A stretch of 64,000 bases of DNA from Candidatus Hydrogenedentota bacterium (GCA_029556545.1 JAKQEQ010000138.1:80977-144976); one strand, 5' to 3'; numbered from the stretch's first letter, positions 27,201-35,139 are shown. Numbers and translations are program-made. Notes: a model not told the origin generated them from the letters alone.

Positions 27201-27696
27201 AGCCCGAAGCCCACCATGCCCAGCCGCCGCTGACCGTGAAACCATCCAGAATCGCGGTCTCATCCACCCCATTGCCCGCGACGACGTGATAGCTGTTGTC
27301 CGGCTGCATATTGACCCAGCCCGGCAGGTCATCGCCGTTCAGGTCGCCACTCAGCACCGTAATATGAGCCGCCGGGTCGCGTTGCTCACGCAACGTCTCC
27401 ACGCCCGTGAAACCGCCGTAAATCGCGACCCCGTCGACAAGTTCAAAGGACACCGTACGATCACCGCCGGCCGGAGCCGGAGTATAGACCCCTTCCGCTA
27501 CCCAGATTTCCGGCGCCCCGCTCGACAGGGCATCGTGCACGCTCACATACGCATCGTGCCACGAGCTTCCGTCATTCGCCCCCGCGGCGTCCGCGTCCAC
27601 AAAAACCACCGCCCTCGCCGTCGCCGAACAGGCCACTACGACGACGACCAGAAATGGCAGCACTACACTACTCGAGAATACGCGATTGAAACCCAT
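24256..27696 (-). CDS. Large secreted beta-helix/PKD/FN3 protein with GEG linker and shared C-terminal module
   Basis: A signal peptide (LPFLVVVVVACSATARA) opens the 1146-residue product. Residues 30-430 form a right-handed parallel beta-helix of the polymorphic outer-membrane type (DGSSWHDAYVSVHDALSSG, GGFTGVETLREQRD, repeated GGAV/GGAIW and NCxF turns). Next are a PKD domain (FGDHRYSDEQHPSHTY), a Big-type domain (VQVLDPDNVEQIKYYLDG), a putative-Ig domain (GTGLISWTSGAIQLGAHSVT), an FN3 domain (TTTSVTLAWDAPTDNVGVVG) and a second putative-Ig domain. A Gly-Glu linker of about 60 residues leads to the C-terminal module (DQNGDGRIELTELLRLIQFYN). Its first part is paralogous to the gene at 62354. 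It is likely a surface adhesin or polysaccharide-binding protein. Catalytic lyase residues cannot be assigned. Confidence 0.85.
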   Translation of the reverse strand: MGFNRVFSSSVVLPFLVVVVVACSATARAVVFVDADAAGANDGSSWHDAYVSVHDALSSGAPEIWVAEGVYTPAPAGGDRTVSFELVDGVAIYGGFTGVETLREQRDPAAHITVLSGDLNGDDLPGWVNMQPDNSYHVVAGNGVDETAILDGFTVSGGWAWWASGYNSGGAGMYLEGADPTIRNCRFTRNIAHSGAALVAYRSNALIEDCVFEGNWAVDGRGGAVYAQSNYEGDNVYTLTVNGCIFRLNEAQVGGGPGDAGAIWSSGNVILEIDRCLFENNVARWRFAYGNMVAGGGAVLNLGISATITNSVFRGNRAHIGGAIWNAGELTLVNCLFVNNEAYRQSAGFYDFGGYGGAIYNFYGDISMAGCTLTKNKSRSNAGILSAGPSTCDVSTSIVYGNVATEEGAPVIDGQLAGPYTIAHSCVEGIFARVPGENPPNPAALPTVIDRDPIWVDAGNNDFRLGAGSPCIDAGNHTAFPGFISTDLDDNARFYDDLEVPNVGIGLPPPDMGAYEHGPWVDTGGNEPPVADFSFAVNVNEVSFTDLSSDSDGSVVEWHWAFGDHRYSDEQHPSHTYLANGDYQVTLIVRDDEGATHRSPAQMVTISGYEPSPFAIVSPSDGDTVYNNVTIAVQVLDPDNVEQIKYYLDGVNIGKSEIAPFSYVWDTTLSTDGAHDLRARLTDFQGNEVWSDIVPLIIDNATPRIVSDPGAPLVNVGSPYVYDVNATGTPAPAYELLVYPEGMTIDGGTGLISWTSGAIQLGAHSVTVRAYSSAGEDTQEFMVSVVDTEAPGAPSNAAVVDVTTTSVTLAWDAPTDNVGVVGYELWKYVKVNHFPGHWRFNRGNIAETVLTFDPPPANQYGHKYAIRAYDASGNLSAFSASLTFSLDVAPWIYHNPVGEVFMLTVGVTGFYDVDAGGLPTPTFSVVEGPIGLTVNEITGVVAWTPGQDHVGAHTATVRATNEVGTDDLLIEIQVTDGGSEGEGEGEGEGEGEGEGEGEGEGEGEGEGEGEGEGEGEGEGEGEGEGEGEGEGEGEGEGEGQALIGHSADQNGDGRIELTELLRLIQFYNSGGFHCADNPLDTEDGYVAGPGANHSCAPHDADYAGGRQSWTIALTELLRLIQFFNSGGYHYCPEEGTEDGFCPGLLR
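24581..24760 (-). repeat. Longest GEG-linker hexanucleotide tract
   Basis: About 180 bases of GAGGGC/GAAGGC/GAGGGT hexamers on the minus strand encode some thirty Glu-Gly dipeptides with no interruption. Confidence 0.9.
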
Positions 27697-28000
27697 GACA
27701 ATCTCTCCGAAGGCTTACGCCGGCAACATTGAAACAGCCCACGATACGGCTCTCATATTTCCCGGTGTTTCCATCCGTGCGCCGTACGGCAATCCCGCCT
27801 GCTTGGATACCGCCCGAACAAGGGATGCAATTCATACACCTCGACCGGTTCAAGATCTTCCAGGGGAACAATGTATAGATAACCAGCGGGAGAATTCGTT
27901 TATGCCCGCACGACGTACCCCTCTGCAAACATTCGCAAGCGTCCGGTGAAGGGCGTGTGGCATTGGCAGGTGGGCGTCATGGGAGGGGAGCGGCTGAGGT
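27697..28000. other. Upstream region of the beta-helix gene, no gene seen
   Basis: This is the 5' region of the minus-strand surface protein. Short open frames here lack ribosome sites and recognisable protein features. Confidence 0.5.
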
Positions 28001-28213
28001 CTACGGTCTCGGCGGCGTATCGAGCGTGGACAGGATTTCTCGTTTCCGGAGGTCAGGCAGAAGGAGAAGGATTTCTTTGTTGGGATGGGTGAGGATGTGC
28101 AGGAAGAGGTCGCGCGGGCAGCGGAAGGGGTCGAGTTGGTGGCGTTTGGCTCTCTGGATGACTCTGTAGAGGGTAGCGGCGGTGCGTCCGTCGGGCTCGG
28201 AACCGGCGAGTAA
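28001..28213 (-). mobile_element. Remnant of an IS66-type transposase C-terminus
   Basis: The minus frame ending at 28001 reads LLAGSEPDGRTAATLYRVIQ, RAKRHQLDPFRCPRDLFLHI, then LTHPNKEILLLLPD. This fits the C-terminal end of IS66 transposases (AGS...GG..AA..YSLI...K..G.DP..YL.D). An in-frame stop precedes it and no upstream transposase body remains. It marks past IS activity next to the accessory cassette. Confidence 0.6.
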
Positions 28214-28450
28214 TCAGTTCCTTCGTCCGATGGCAACGGCGCGCAGCGCGTAGCCGATGGCCGCGCGGACGTCGTCGTCCGTGTCGCCCGGCTCCAGCAG
28301 CACGACGTGGCCGTCGTCCTCGGGGACGTACTCCTGCCCGCACGCCTCGTACGCGTCGATCAGGCGCTTCAGGGTCCCGTGCACGACGCGGTGCGCGCAA
28401 TCGCCGAGACCGGCCCGATCGACCTCCTCAAGACTCCGGAATTCCTTCAT
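28214..28450 (-). CDS. Small acidic protein of unknown function
   Basis: TGGAGGA eight bases before ATG 28450 chooses this start and gives 78 residues; a longer reading extends into junk. The sequence (MKEFRSLEEVDRAGLGDCAH, GQEYVPEDDGHVVLLEPGDT, DDDVRAAIGYALRAVAIGRR) is acidic in the middle with a helical end. I do not recognise the family. It sits just downstream of the PD-(D/E)XK cassette on the same strand and abuts the IS66 remnant, so it may be a cassette passenger. Confidence 0.6.
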   Translation of the reverse strand: MKEFRSLEEVDRAGLGDCAHRVVHGTLKRLIDAYEACGQEYVPEDDGHVVLLEPGDTDDDVRAAIGYALRAVAIGRRN

Positions 28451-28563
28451 AGGCGAAATCCTCCAGTAGCAGATGGCCTTCCACTGGAGACCTGATATGA
28501 TGTTCGCGGAGCGGTCGATACGGGTCACGGGCGATGCGGGGCGATGAGCTATGAGGACATTTA

Positions 28564-29088
28564 CTATTCGCTGAGCCGCATGAGGTCGTAGAGGTCGGTT
28601 CCTGCTGCTGCTTTCACTATACTCGGTTTCTTGTCCATCTCCGAAAGGACATCCTTGAGGCGATGAATGGTGATGCCCGCCTTCTCTAACAGGGTCACTT
28701 CCTCTTCGTGCTTGACGGATCCAACAACGAGTTCCTTCGTCCATTCTCCTAGGCAAAGGCGATTCCGCAACTCCACCTTCTGGGGAAGGTCGAACTTGTC
28801 CTCGACCCATTCATCCACGCCCCGCCTCAATTGCGCCGTATCCCGACGTTTTGCATTGTGGGCACCGATGCCGCTCTGCTTGCGGATATCCCTGGGCACC
28901 TTGGTGATGTACGAAATCGGATTGATGGAGACCTGAACCTCCACGTGGCGGCATTCATGTCCTCCATCCGAGAGCGGACGGATGGCGAGAATGTCGATTT
29001 CGTAGACGCCAACTTTTATTCCACGAATTGTGAAGTAGCCGTTTCGGTTGAGCCACTCCTCGACGACTTCCTCGGCAAGCAACGACAT
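28564..29088 (-). CDS. PD-(D/E)XK-fold-like protein (third gene of accessory cassette)
   Basis: This is a 174-residue product with GAGG seven bases before ATG 29088. Residues 5-52 follow a restriction-endonuclease-like core: helix AEEVVEEWLNRNGYFTIRGI, then YEIDILAIRP with Asp32, then HVEVQVS with Glu50 and Gln52 (ExQ in place of ExK). A basic patch follows (RDIRKQSGIGAHNAKRRD) and the C-terminal half has KELVVGSVKHEEEVTLLEKA. This resembles nuclease-fold proteins of NERD/Mrr-like type, but I cannot place it in a named family. It is 46 bases behind another PD-(D/E)XK-like gene, in what looks like one operon. Confidence 0.55.
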   Translation of the reverse strand: MSLLAEEVVEEWLNRNGYFTIRGIKVGVYEIDILAIRPLSDGGHECRHVEVQVSINPISYITKVPRDIRKQSGIGAHNAKRRDTAQLRRGVDEWVEDKFDLPQKVELRNRLCLGEWTKELVVGSVKHEEEVTLLEKAGITIHRLKDVLSEMDKKPSIVKAAAGTDLYDLMRLSE

Positions 29089-29134
29089 GATCTTCCTCTA
29101 TCTCCCTCTGCGCACAACCCGCCGACTTGCTCGC

Positions 29135-29644
29135 CTACTTGCTCGGGTAGGGTATGCCCAGTGCTTCGGCGATGCGTTCAAAACCGCGTTCGTTCTTGTA
29201 AGCGTCCAGGTCAAGACCGCGAAGGCGCACCTTCTGCCAAGAGGAACTTGTGTCGTGGTGTGCTCGGATGAAGTCCCGGTCCAGCGTGAAGAATTCGGGC
29301 TCACAAGCACCCTCACGGGCTTCGTGCCGTTTCGCCTTCTGGAAGTAGTAGCCCACGTTCAAGAAGACGACCACAAGGAAATCGAAGGCGTCCAGGGACT
29401 CTTCCTTGACAGGAAAACCACGGTCACAGTCCGTAGCCATGCGGCTTTTCACCTGCACGCGAATCTGCGGCCCCTCGTGGCGCGGATCGGGGTGAATGCA
29501 GATCAGATCGTAGCCCTCGTTTCCTGGCGGGGCCTTATAGGTCAAGATATTCCGCCGAAGCAGACGGCCCATGACCAAGTATTCCGCGCTCAGGGACACC
29601 ACGGGAAAACGCGCAAATTTTGGGCTCTTGTCTTCCTCGCTCAT
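29135..29644 (-). CDS. PD-(D/E)XK endonuclease-like protein (second gene of accessory cassette)
   Basis: This 169-residue protein has a clear core: [20 protein letters not shown] (Glu21), [13 protein letters not shown] (Asp46), IRVQVKSR (Gln64, Lys66). The pattern E...D...QxK with the leading helix matches the PD-(D/E)XK endonuclease group typified by PF11645. The C-terminal half is [15 protein letters not shown] and a charged tail. Its ATG overlaps the stop of the upstream gene as ATGA, so it is translationally coupled. DNA cleavage or binding is likely, but the target is unknown. Confidence 0.65.
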   Translation of the reverse strand: MSEEDKSPKFARFPVVSLSAEYLVMGRLLRRNILTYKAPPGNEGYDLICIHPDPRHEGPQIRVQVKSRMATDCDRGFPVKEESLDAFDFLVVVFLNVGYYFQKAKRHEAREGACEPEFFTLDRDFIRAHHDTSSSWQKVRLRGLDLDAYKNERGFERIAEALGIPYPSK

Positions 29645-30499
29645 TCCGCTTCACTTGAAGTGCTGGCCGAGTGGAGAGTATTACCGATTCCCTGCTCTTT
29701 ATGAGAAGCACATCGCGCCCTAAGAGCGGCATTAGGCATCCCATCAACCCCACAAAGGCCATACTCTTCATTGGTCAAGAGGGCCACCTCGCTGAGTGAA
29801 TCATCGTCACCAAGTCGCGCCAAGACCAATTTCGGCCTGCTATAGGATCGGCGGTGATGATGGGAGGCCTTGAGCACAGCCTCGAAGAAGCGCGCGCCGC
29901 GAAGGATGATTTTGCGCAAATCACCTAAGGGAATACCGTTGTTTAGGCGTAACGAATTCCCGCAGCGCCTGATCAGTCATGAAGCAACGGTCATGAAAGA
30001 AATAGTCGGAGTGGACGACGGCGTTGCGAATTTCATCGTCGAGCATCCCTGTAAGCTCATCTGCAAGCAAGTCTTCACCAACTGCACGTGCAAGACAGGA
30101 CAAGAAACCGACGACTCTCTTTGCGGATGGCGGAACGCTGGGCTTACCGCTCTTTGATCGGTAGAGATGCGCAAACGGTTCGGGGACGGCCCGCCCGCCA
30201 GCAATTATCCAAAGCAGATTGGCAAGTTCCTCATAGATGGGCTTTGACTCGACCATGTGCACATAGGCCATTAGGCCCAGTCTGATACGGGTCATCTCTT
30301 CCAGCGGTGCATTTATCAAGCCGATCATATCCTGGACAAACAACTCCGTCTCGCTGAGCGGGTCATCGGGTCCGTGCGGGCGAAGCCCTCGGGTCAAGTC
30401 AAGTATCGCGACTGCAAATTCAAATTCGTCCACTTGCTTGGCGCGCTCAAACACACCAAGCACAATCTGCTGCACGTTAGTTGATTCTACCTTGCTCAC
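29641..30499 (-). pseudogene. HEPN-like protein gene with a one-base frameshift (first gene of accessory cassette)
   Basis: Two frames form one protein of about 285 residues. The first, from GTG 30499, is helical (VQQIVLGVFERAKQVDEFEF, EEMTRIRLGLMAYVHMVE) and contains IRNAVVHSDYFF, an RNxxxH motif typical of HEPN RNases. It ends at 29921. The other frame continues NNGIPLGDLRKIILRGARFF, EAVLKASHHHRRSYSRPKL and stops at 29641, overlapping the next start as ATGA. The break is at CCTAAACAACGG near 29940, where removing one A restores TPNNGIPLGDL. The ATGA overlap argues that the second frame is genuine. Homopolymer sequencing error and true mutation are both possible. Confidence 0.65.
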
Positions 30500-30723
30500 C
30501 AGGCTTCACCCACTTCAGCTTCCTCGCCACGCACCTACGCCAGGACGATTGAACTCCTTGTCTTGAGCCTCTTTCAAACGACAGGTAACCACCGCTCGAC
30601 ATTATAACTCAAACCCACCGGACCATCTTCGCGTGAGCACTGGGGCTCCCACCACCCTCTTCCGGGACTTAGGATCGCTGGACGAAGGCGCTATTGCTGT
30701 CCCGTCGCAGGCACCGAAAACCG
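30500..30723. other. Upstream region of the accessory cassette
   Basis: No gene is supported. It separates the cassette from the dispersed repeat and tRNA-Ile2 and must hold the cassette promoter. No strong -35/-10 pair was picked out. Confidence 0.4.
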
Positions 30724-30781
30724 AGGCCGCACCAAAGCGCCGCAAAACGGACAGGCGGCGGACAGGCGGGGGAAACGCGCG
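30724..30781 (+). repeat. Dispersed 58-bp repeat, copy 2
   Basis: This is the partner of 24174-24231 in the same orientation. It lies 57 bases from the 3' end of tRNA-Ile2. The two copies bracket the 24.2-30.8 kb segment that holds the beta-helix gene, IS66 remnant and HEPN/PD-(D/E)XK cassette. Confidence 0.8.
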
Positions 30782-30837
30782 CGGCGTCGCGGGGGCGGGG
30801 CGGGCGTCGGAAGTCGTTCAGCGCCAAGGAGATAGTC

Positions 30838-30914
30838 TGGTGGGCCCTGCAGGACTCGAACCTGCGACCAAGTGATTATGAGTCACCTGCTCTAACCAAC
30901 TGAGCTAAGGGCCC
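30838..30914 (-). tRNA. tRNA-Ile2 (CAU anticodon, lysidine type)
   Basis: This 77-base cloverleaf on the minus strand has acceptor GGGCCCT/AGGGCCC, discriminator A and an encoded CCA. The D arm is TAGCTCAGTTGGTTAGAGCA, the T arm is GCAGGTTCGAGTCCTGC, and the anticodon stem GTGAC carries loop TCATAAT. The anticodon CAU is at 30880-30878. The ACTCATAATC anticodon arm and body match bacterial tRNA-Ile2, whose C34 becomes lysidine and reads AUA, not initiator or elongator Met tRNA. Confidence 0.9.
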
Positions 30915-31014
30915 ACAAGAGACGGCGATCACCAGCTTGTCTCGTTGTGAATAGTATGGCTTGGGACGCCACTGGATTGCAACGAAACGCCGGTGTTTCG
31001 TCGCAAGTCCGGGG

Positions 31015-32973
31015 TCACTCGACTTCGAGGCAGTCGAGGGGGAAACGGCCCTCCAATGGCTCGACGGCCAGTGCATGGCGGCCTTCATCGAGGCCGGTGC
31101 GGAAGAACACGGGCTGCGATGGCAGGGGCGCGTCGGCGTGGAAACTGACAATGGCGGCGGGCGCGCCGTCGAGGAACACGGTCGCGGCGCCGTATTCGGG
31201 GCCGCGCGGCGCGTAGAGTGCCGCCAGAGTCCCCTCGAAGTTCCACTTGGCGCGGGCGCCGGGGCCGGCGGAAACGACGCCGATTCCGTAGCGGAAACGC
31301 GGGTCGGTCACTTCTTCCCAGTCGGTCTTGCTCTGTGCCGCGCCGAGCAGGCCCTCAGTATAAAGGTAGGTGAGGCGCGGCTTGGCCGCCGCGCCGGTCA
31401 GAAGAAACTGCTCAACCCGGACGTGGCTGTGCGTGGCGGCGAATATGCCGAACGCGCCCGGGCCCTGGGGCAGTTCCCCGGAAAACACGCGATCGCCGTC
31501 GATTTTGAGCAGGGCGTCATTGCCTTGCCACCGAATTTCGACGCGCCGCTTCGCGCGGGGCGCAACCTCGCCGCGCGCCATCTCCTCCCACTTGCCGTGG
31601 GCGTCGTAGCGCACCAGCGCCCAGGCCTTCTCGCTGAGGTCCAGCCCGGTGAACTGCGACAGCATGAGCGGGTGGAGCGTCGCGTTCGAGGTCGGCCGGT
31701 TCGGGCCGAGGGGCATTCCGGCGTCCCAGATGATCATGGCCGCGCCGCGCACCTCGAGCACGCTCTTGAGTCGGCGGACGGGACCGCCGCGGCGCAAGAT
31801 TGCGAGGCTGGCGCCCTCGTGGCCGCTGACGACGAAGCCGCGGTCGCGGAACGGCTTGTTCCATGGCCGCGACGCCAAGTTGATGGTCCCGAGACCGCTT
31901 TCGTCGCGGGAGGGGAACATGACGTGAAATATGCCGTCGCTCGCGACGAAGCCCGAGAAGGTCTGTCCCCAGATGCCGTAGTGCTCGTTTTCGACCGGTT
32001 CCGCGTGCCACACCGATCCGGCGTCGGCCAGTTCCCACGCCTCCGGGCGCATGGCGTCCTCGATGGGTACGCGGAACAGCCCCTGGTAGTTGCGGTTGAG
32101 CGCGACCGACGCCGCGGGGGCGTGGATGAACCCATCGTGGACGAAGGCCGGGAAGAATTCGAGCAGCGGCGGGTGATACCCCTGCGACTCGGGGTGGAGC
32201 AGGATCGCCGGCTTCGTGTACGGCCCCTCGGGCGCGGCGGCGGTCATGCCCAGCAGCGCCCAACCGAAATACGGGCCGGAATCGGTGAGCGTGAGCACGA
32301 GCCAGTCGTTCGCGCGGCGCACCAGCGTCGAGGCGTACAGCCGCCTGTACTTGCCGAGCAGCGGTTCCTGTTCGCGCGTGGTCGCGATGGGCCGCGCGGC
32401 GATCTGGAACGGCCCCTCCGGGCGGTCCGCCCAGGCGTAGCCGACCCCGCTGTTCGCGTCCGGCGGCGGGTTGGCCGCGTTTTCCCACGTGGTGTTGGCG
32501 GTGGTCCAGTCGAAGCACATGTGGTACCGCCCGTCCGCGTACAGTACCGTCGCGTCCGGCGCGTGGTCCACGGGCGAGGACTCGCCCTCAAACACGTGGG
32601 GCGTCTCCCCGAACACCGGACCGAGATGATCCCACGTTGCGCCACGGTCCTTCGATCGGAACACGGTGCAATGGCTGGGCTGGCCGGGTTCGAAGCGATA
32701 TCCGGCGAGGTAATGCCCGACGTAGAGGAACCAATGGCCGCTCACGGGGTCCTCGAAGAGCGACCCGTTTACGGGCCATTCGTAAGGCGGCGACCCGCGA
32801 TGCGCGGGGTTATTCGGCGCGCGGACGAAGGCGTCGAAGGAGGCCTCGCCATATACGGGGTGCCGCAGCCAGGCGTCGCGGCGCGAGACGTGCGCGAAGT
32901 CCTCGGTGGCCGCGATTTCCGGAGGTAAATCCGCATTAACGAAGATGGAAGCCAGTACAACCACAAACGACAT
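31015..32973 (-). CDS. Secreted five-bladed-propeller glycosidase-like protein
   Basis: GGAG nine bases before ATG 32973 chooses this start and yields a signal peptide (MSFVVVLASIFVNA). Residues 20-400 look like a GH43/GH32-type propeller: GSLFEDPVSGHWFLYVGHYL, TVFRSKDRGATWDHLGPV, APDATVLYADGRYHMCFDWT, ASTLVRRANDWLVLTLTDSG and GIWGQTFSGFVASDGIFHVM. The C-terminal 250 residues are beta-rich (ALLKIDGDRVFSGELPQGPG, AATVFLDGAPAAIVSFHADA), likely one or two carbohydrate-binding sandwich domains. It probably acts outside the cytoplasm on plant or algal polysaccharide. Specificity and catalytic acids are not assigned. Confidence 0.7.
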   Translation of the reverse strand: MSFVVVLASIFVNADLPPEIAATEDFAHVSRRDAWLRHPVYGEASFDAFVRAPNNPAHRGSPPYEWPVNGSLFEDPVSGHWFLYVGHYLAGYRFEPGQPSHCTVFRSKDRGATWDHLGPVFGETPHVFEGESSPVDHAPDATVLYADGRYHMCFDWTTANTTWENAANPPPDANSGVGYAWADRPEGPFQIAARPIATTREQEPLLGKYRRLYASTLVRRANDWLVLTLTDSGPYFGWALLGMTAAAPEGPYTKPAILLHPESQGYHPPLLEFFPAFVHDGFIHAPAASVALNRNYQGLFRVPIEDAMRPEAWELADAGSVWHAEPVENEHYGIWGQTFSGFVASDGIFHVMFPSRDESGLGTINLASRPWNKPFRDRGFVVSGHEGASLAILRRGGPVRRLKSVLEVRGAAMIIWDAGMPLGPNRPTSNATLHPLMLSQFTGLDLSEKAWALVRYDAHGKWEEMARGEVAPRAKRRVEIRWQGNDALLKIDGDRVFSGELPQGPGAFGIFAATHSHVRVEQFLLTGAAAKPRLTYLYTEGLLGAAQSKTDWEEVTDPRFRYGIGVVSAGPGARAKWNFEGTLAALYAPRGPEYGAATVFLDGAPAAIVSFHADAPLPSQPVFFRTGLDEGRHALAVEPLEGRFPLDCLEVE

Positions 32974-33138
32974 GACGATTGCTCCGTGCGTAATTGCTTT
33001 CTCGCTCTTCCGTCCGAAGACAATAGCCCATGAGCCTCCGGTACGCAAGCCGTCAATCGCCCCCGCGTGTTCCCGCCGTGCATAGCGCGGCCCTTCTCCT
33101 ATCCGGTATCATCCCGTCGCAGGAGCCCAAGACCACCC

Positions 33139-34320
33139 ATGCAAGCCGAAATCCTTATGATCGGGACCGAACTGCTGCTCGGCCAGATTCAAGACACCAA
33201 CGCGACCTGGATGGCCCAGACCCTGGCCGCGCACGGCATCCCGCTCTACCAGAAGACGACCGTCGGCGACAACCCCGAGCGTATCCGCGCGGCCCTCGAA
33301 GACGGGCTGCGCCGGGCGGGAGCCGTCCTTTGCAGCGGCGGCCTCGGCCCCACCGAGGACGACATCACCCGGGAATGCGTGGCGGCGGTATTTGGACGCC
33401 CCCTAGTCTATCACCCCGATCTATTCGAGGGCATTCGGGCGCGATTCGCCCACCTGCGCGCCAATATCACGGAAAACAACAAGCGCCAGGCCATGCTCCC
33501 CGAGGGGGCCGTCGCGCTGGACAACCCCCACGGCACGGCCCCCGGCATACTGGTCGACGACCCGCGCGGGGTCGTGGCCTGCATGCCCGGCGTGCCGTGG
33601 GAACTCAAGCCGATGATGGAGAGCCACGTTATCCCGTTCCTGCGCACGAAGTTCGGGGTCTCGGGCGTGCTGTGCTACCGCGTGCTCAAGGTCTGCGCCA
33701 TGGGCGAATCCCGCGTGGATTCCCTCATCGGCGACCTTATCCTCGGCAGCAGCAACCCGACCGTCGGACTGCTCGCCTCGCCCGACGCCGTGCGCATCCG
33801 CATCGCGGCCCGTGCGACCAGTGTCGCGGAGGCCGAGACCCTCATAGCCCCTGTCGAGGCGGCGATCCGGGATCGGCTGCCCGGCCTGATTATGGGCGTA
33901 AACGACGAAACCCTCGAGAGCGTGGTGGACCGCTTGCTTGCCGAGCGCGGCTGGACTATTGCCACGGCGGAGTCCGTTACGGGCGGCGCGCTGGCCGAAC
34001 GGCTTACGGCGGCGGGGGCACGACAGTTTGTCGGAGGCCGGGTGTATCCGCCCGGCGGCGACCTGGTAGCCTCCGGCGGAGGGGATGCCGCCCTTGACGC
34101 GGCCCGGCGAATTCTGGTAGAGTTCGGCTCTGATTGTGCCTTCGTGCTGTTAGGGGGCCCTGCGGCAAAGGAAACCCAGGTGGCCTTCATCAGCCCGGAA
34201 GCAAGCGCGTCGTGGTTCATTGGACTGTATCCGGACTCCGCGCTGGGCCGGGTTCGGACCGTGGTGGCCGCCCTCGAACAGGTGCGGCGACGTCTGGCGG
34301 GCTGCAACGAGCGGCCCTGA
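33139..34320 (+). CDS. cinA: CinA-family protein with a degenerate C-terminal amidohydrolase domain
   Basis: AGGAG at 33121-33125 favours ATG 33139 (MQAEILMIGTELLLGQIQDT). Residues 1-170 are the MoCF/COG1058 domain (LCSGGLGPTEDDITRE, NPHGTAPGI, MPGVPWELKPMM), an ADP-ribose pyrophosphatase in characterised members. The C-terminal PncC (nicotinamide mononucleotide deamidase) domain begins TIATAESVTGGALAERL. Here ESCTGG is ESVTGG, and the AYSN..K...LGV block is replaced by GGRVYPPGGDLVASGGG. The domain is shortened and probably inactive. At 393 residues it is a little short. Confidence 0.88.
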   Translation: MQAEILMIGTELLLGQIQDTNATWMAQTLAAHGIPLYQKTTVGDNPERIRAALEDGLRRAGAVLCSGGLGPTEDDITRECVAAVFGRPLVYHPDLFEGIRARFAHLRANITENNKRQAMLPEGAVALDNPHGTAPGILVDDPRGVVACMPGVPWELKPMMESHVIPFLRTKFGVSGVLCYRVLKVCAMGESRVDSLIGDLILGSSNPTVGLLASPDAVRIRIAARATSVAEAETLIAPVEAAIRDRLPGLIMGVNDETLESVVDRLLAERGWTIATAESVTGGALAERLTAAGARQFVGGRVYPPGGDLVASGGGDAALDAARRILVEFGSDCAFVLLGGPAAKETQVAFISPEASASWFIGLYPDSALGRVRTVVAALEQVRRRLAGCNERP

Positions 34321-34583
34321 AAAGTTGGGATGGACCGGTTCAGGCGTGTAAGCGCCCGAACGGGAAGAAGTTAAGCGTTGTTCATAAGGTCGGGACGCCC
34401 CGTCTCGACCACGATACAGTAGAAACACCCCGGAGGGGACGCCGGTCTGGCGTCCCGCCGAACAGGCCGCGCGCAGGCGCGGCCGCGCGGGAACGCACTG
34501 TGGCCTCCCGCGGATACATCACCCCATTGGCGCCGGCTCCCGATGCTAAGCGTTACGGCGAAAATAAGGAGCACCGACCCAAT

Positions 34584-34949
34584 ATGTTGATCGAAGTGGT
34601 GGCTCTCCTGCTGGTGTCCCAGCAGCCCTTGCAGCCCTTCAAAGAAGGCACCGCCTCGTACTACACCGTCGAGAGCAGCAGCCGACTCACCGCCTCCGGC
34701 GAAAACCTCGTGAATGGCGAATATACCTGCGCCATGCTCGACGGCGAGTTCGGCGAGTACTTCCTGGTCGTGGCCGATAACGGAAACTCCGTCGTCTGCC
34801 GCCTCAACGACCGGGGCCCCTATATCAAAGGGCGCGTCATCGACCTGTCCCGGGCGGCCATTCGTAAGTTGCACCCCAGCAAGGGGTTGCTCAACGTCAA
34901 GGTCTACCGCCTCGGCATGACCCCGCCAAGCCCCCTACTCCCGCATTGA
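34584..34949 (+). CDS. RlpA-like double-psi beta-barrel protein
   Basis: AAGGAG at 34566-34571 leads ATG 34584. A short hydrophobic start (MLIEVVALLLVSQQ) is followed by GTASYYTVESSSRLTASGE, VVADNGNSVVCRLNDRGPYI and KGRVIDLSRAAIRKL. These are the conserved RlpA DPBB blocks, including NDRGP and the DLS motif with the catalytic-type Asp. RlpA proteins are lytic transglycosylases or septal-ring lipoproteins. This one is small (121 residues), lacks a SPOR domain and has no lipobox Cys, so it is a minimal secreted form. Confidence 0.8.
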   Translation: MLIEVVALLLVSQQPLQPFKEGTASYYTVESSSRLTASGENLVNGEYTCAMLDGEFGEYFLVVADNGNSVVCRLNDRGPYIKGRVIDLSRAAIRKLHPSKGLLNVKVYRLGMTPPSPLLPH

Positions 34950-35035
34950 ACGCGAAGCGCCCTCTCCCCGAGGGAGAGGGCCGGGGGCGATTCAATATCA
35001 CGGGCGGGACGCCCGTGCCAACCTTCTGCTGATAG
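34950..35035 (+). repeat. Dispersed palindromic repeats between RlpA-like and SLC13 genes
   Basis: CCTCTCCCCGAGGGAGAGG near 34964-34982 is followed by the dyad CACGGGCGGGACGCCCGTG near 35001-35019. Both families recur elsewhere in the window. No gene is seen. Confidence 0.7.
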
Positions 35036-35139
35036 CAGGGACTGCCTTTCAGCGCAGCCGACAATTGTCGCCGCGCGGCTTCATGCCGTCATTCCTTGAA
35101 CCTCCGGTCCGGAAAGGCGCTGCGGTTTGTTGCCACATT

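Noticed and set aside
30694-30903. Frames reading DSNLRPSDYESPALTN and LAQLVRAGDS
   Set aside because: Well-known false proteins from the tRNA-Ile2 gene and its complement.
30961-32928. 655-residue antisense frame over the glycosidase-like gene
   Set aside because: Arg/Val/Gly-rich shadow of a convincing minus-strand secreted protein.
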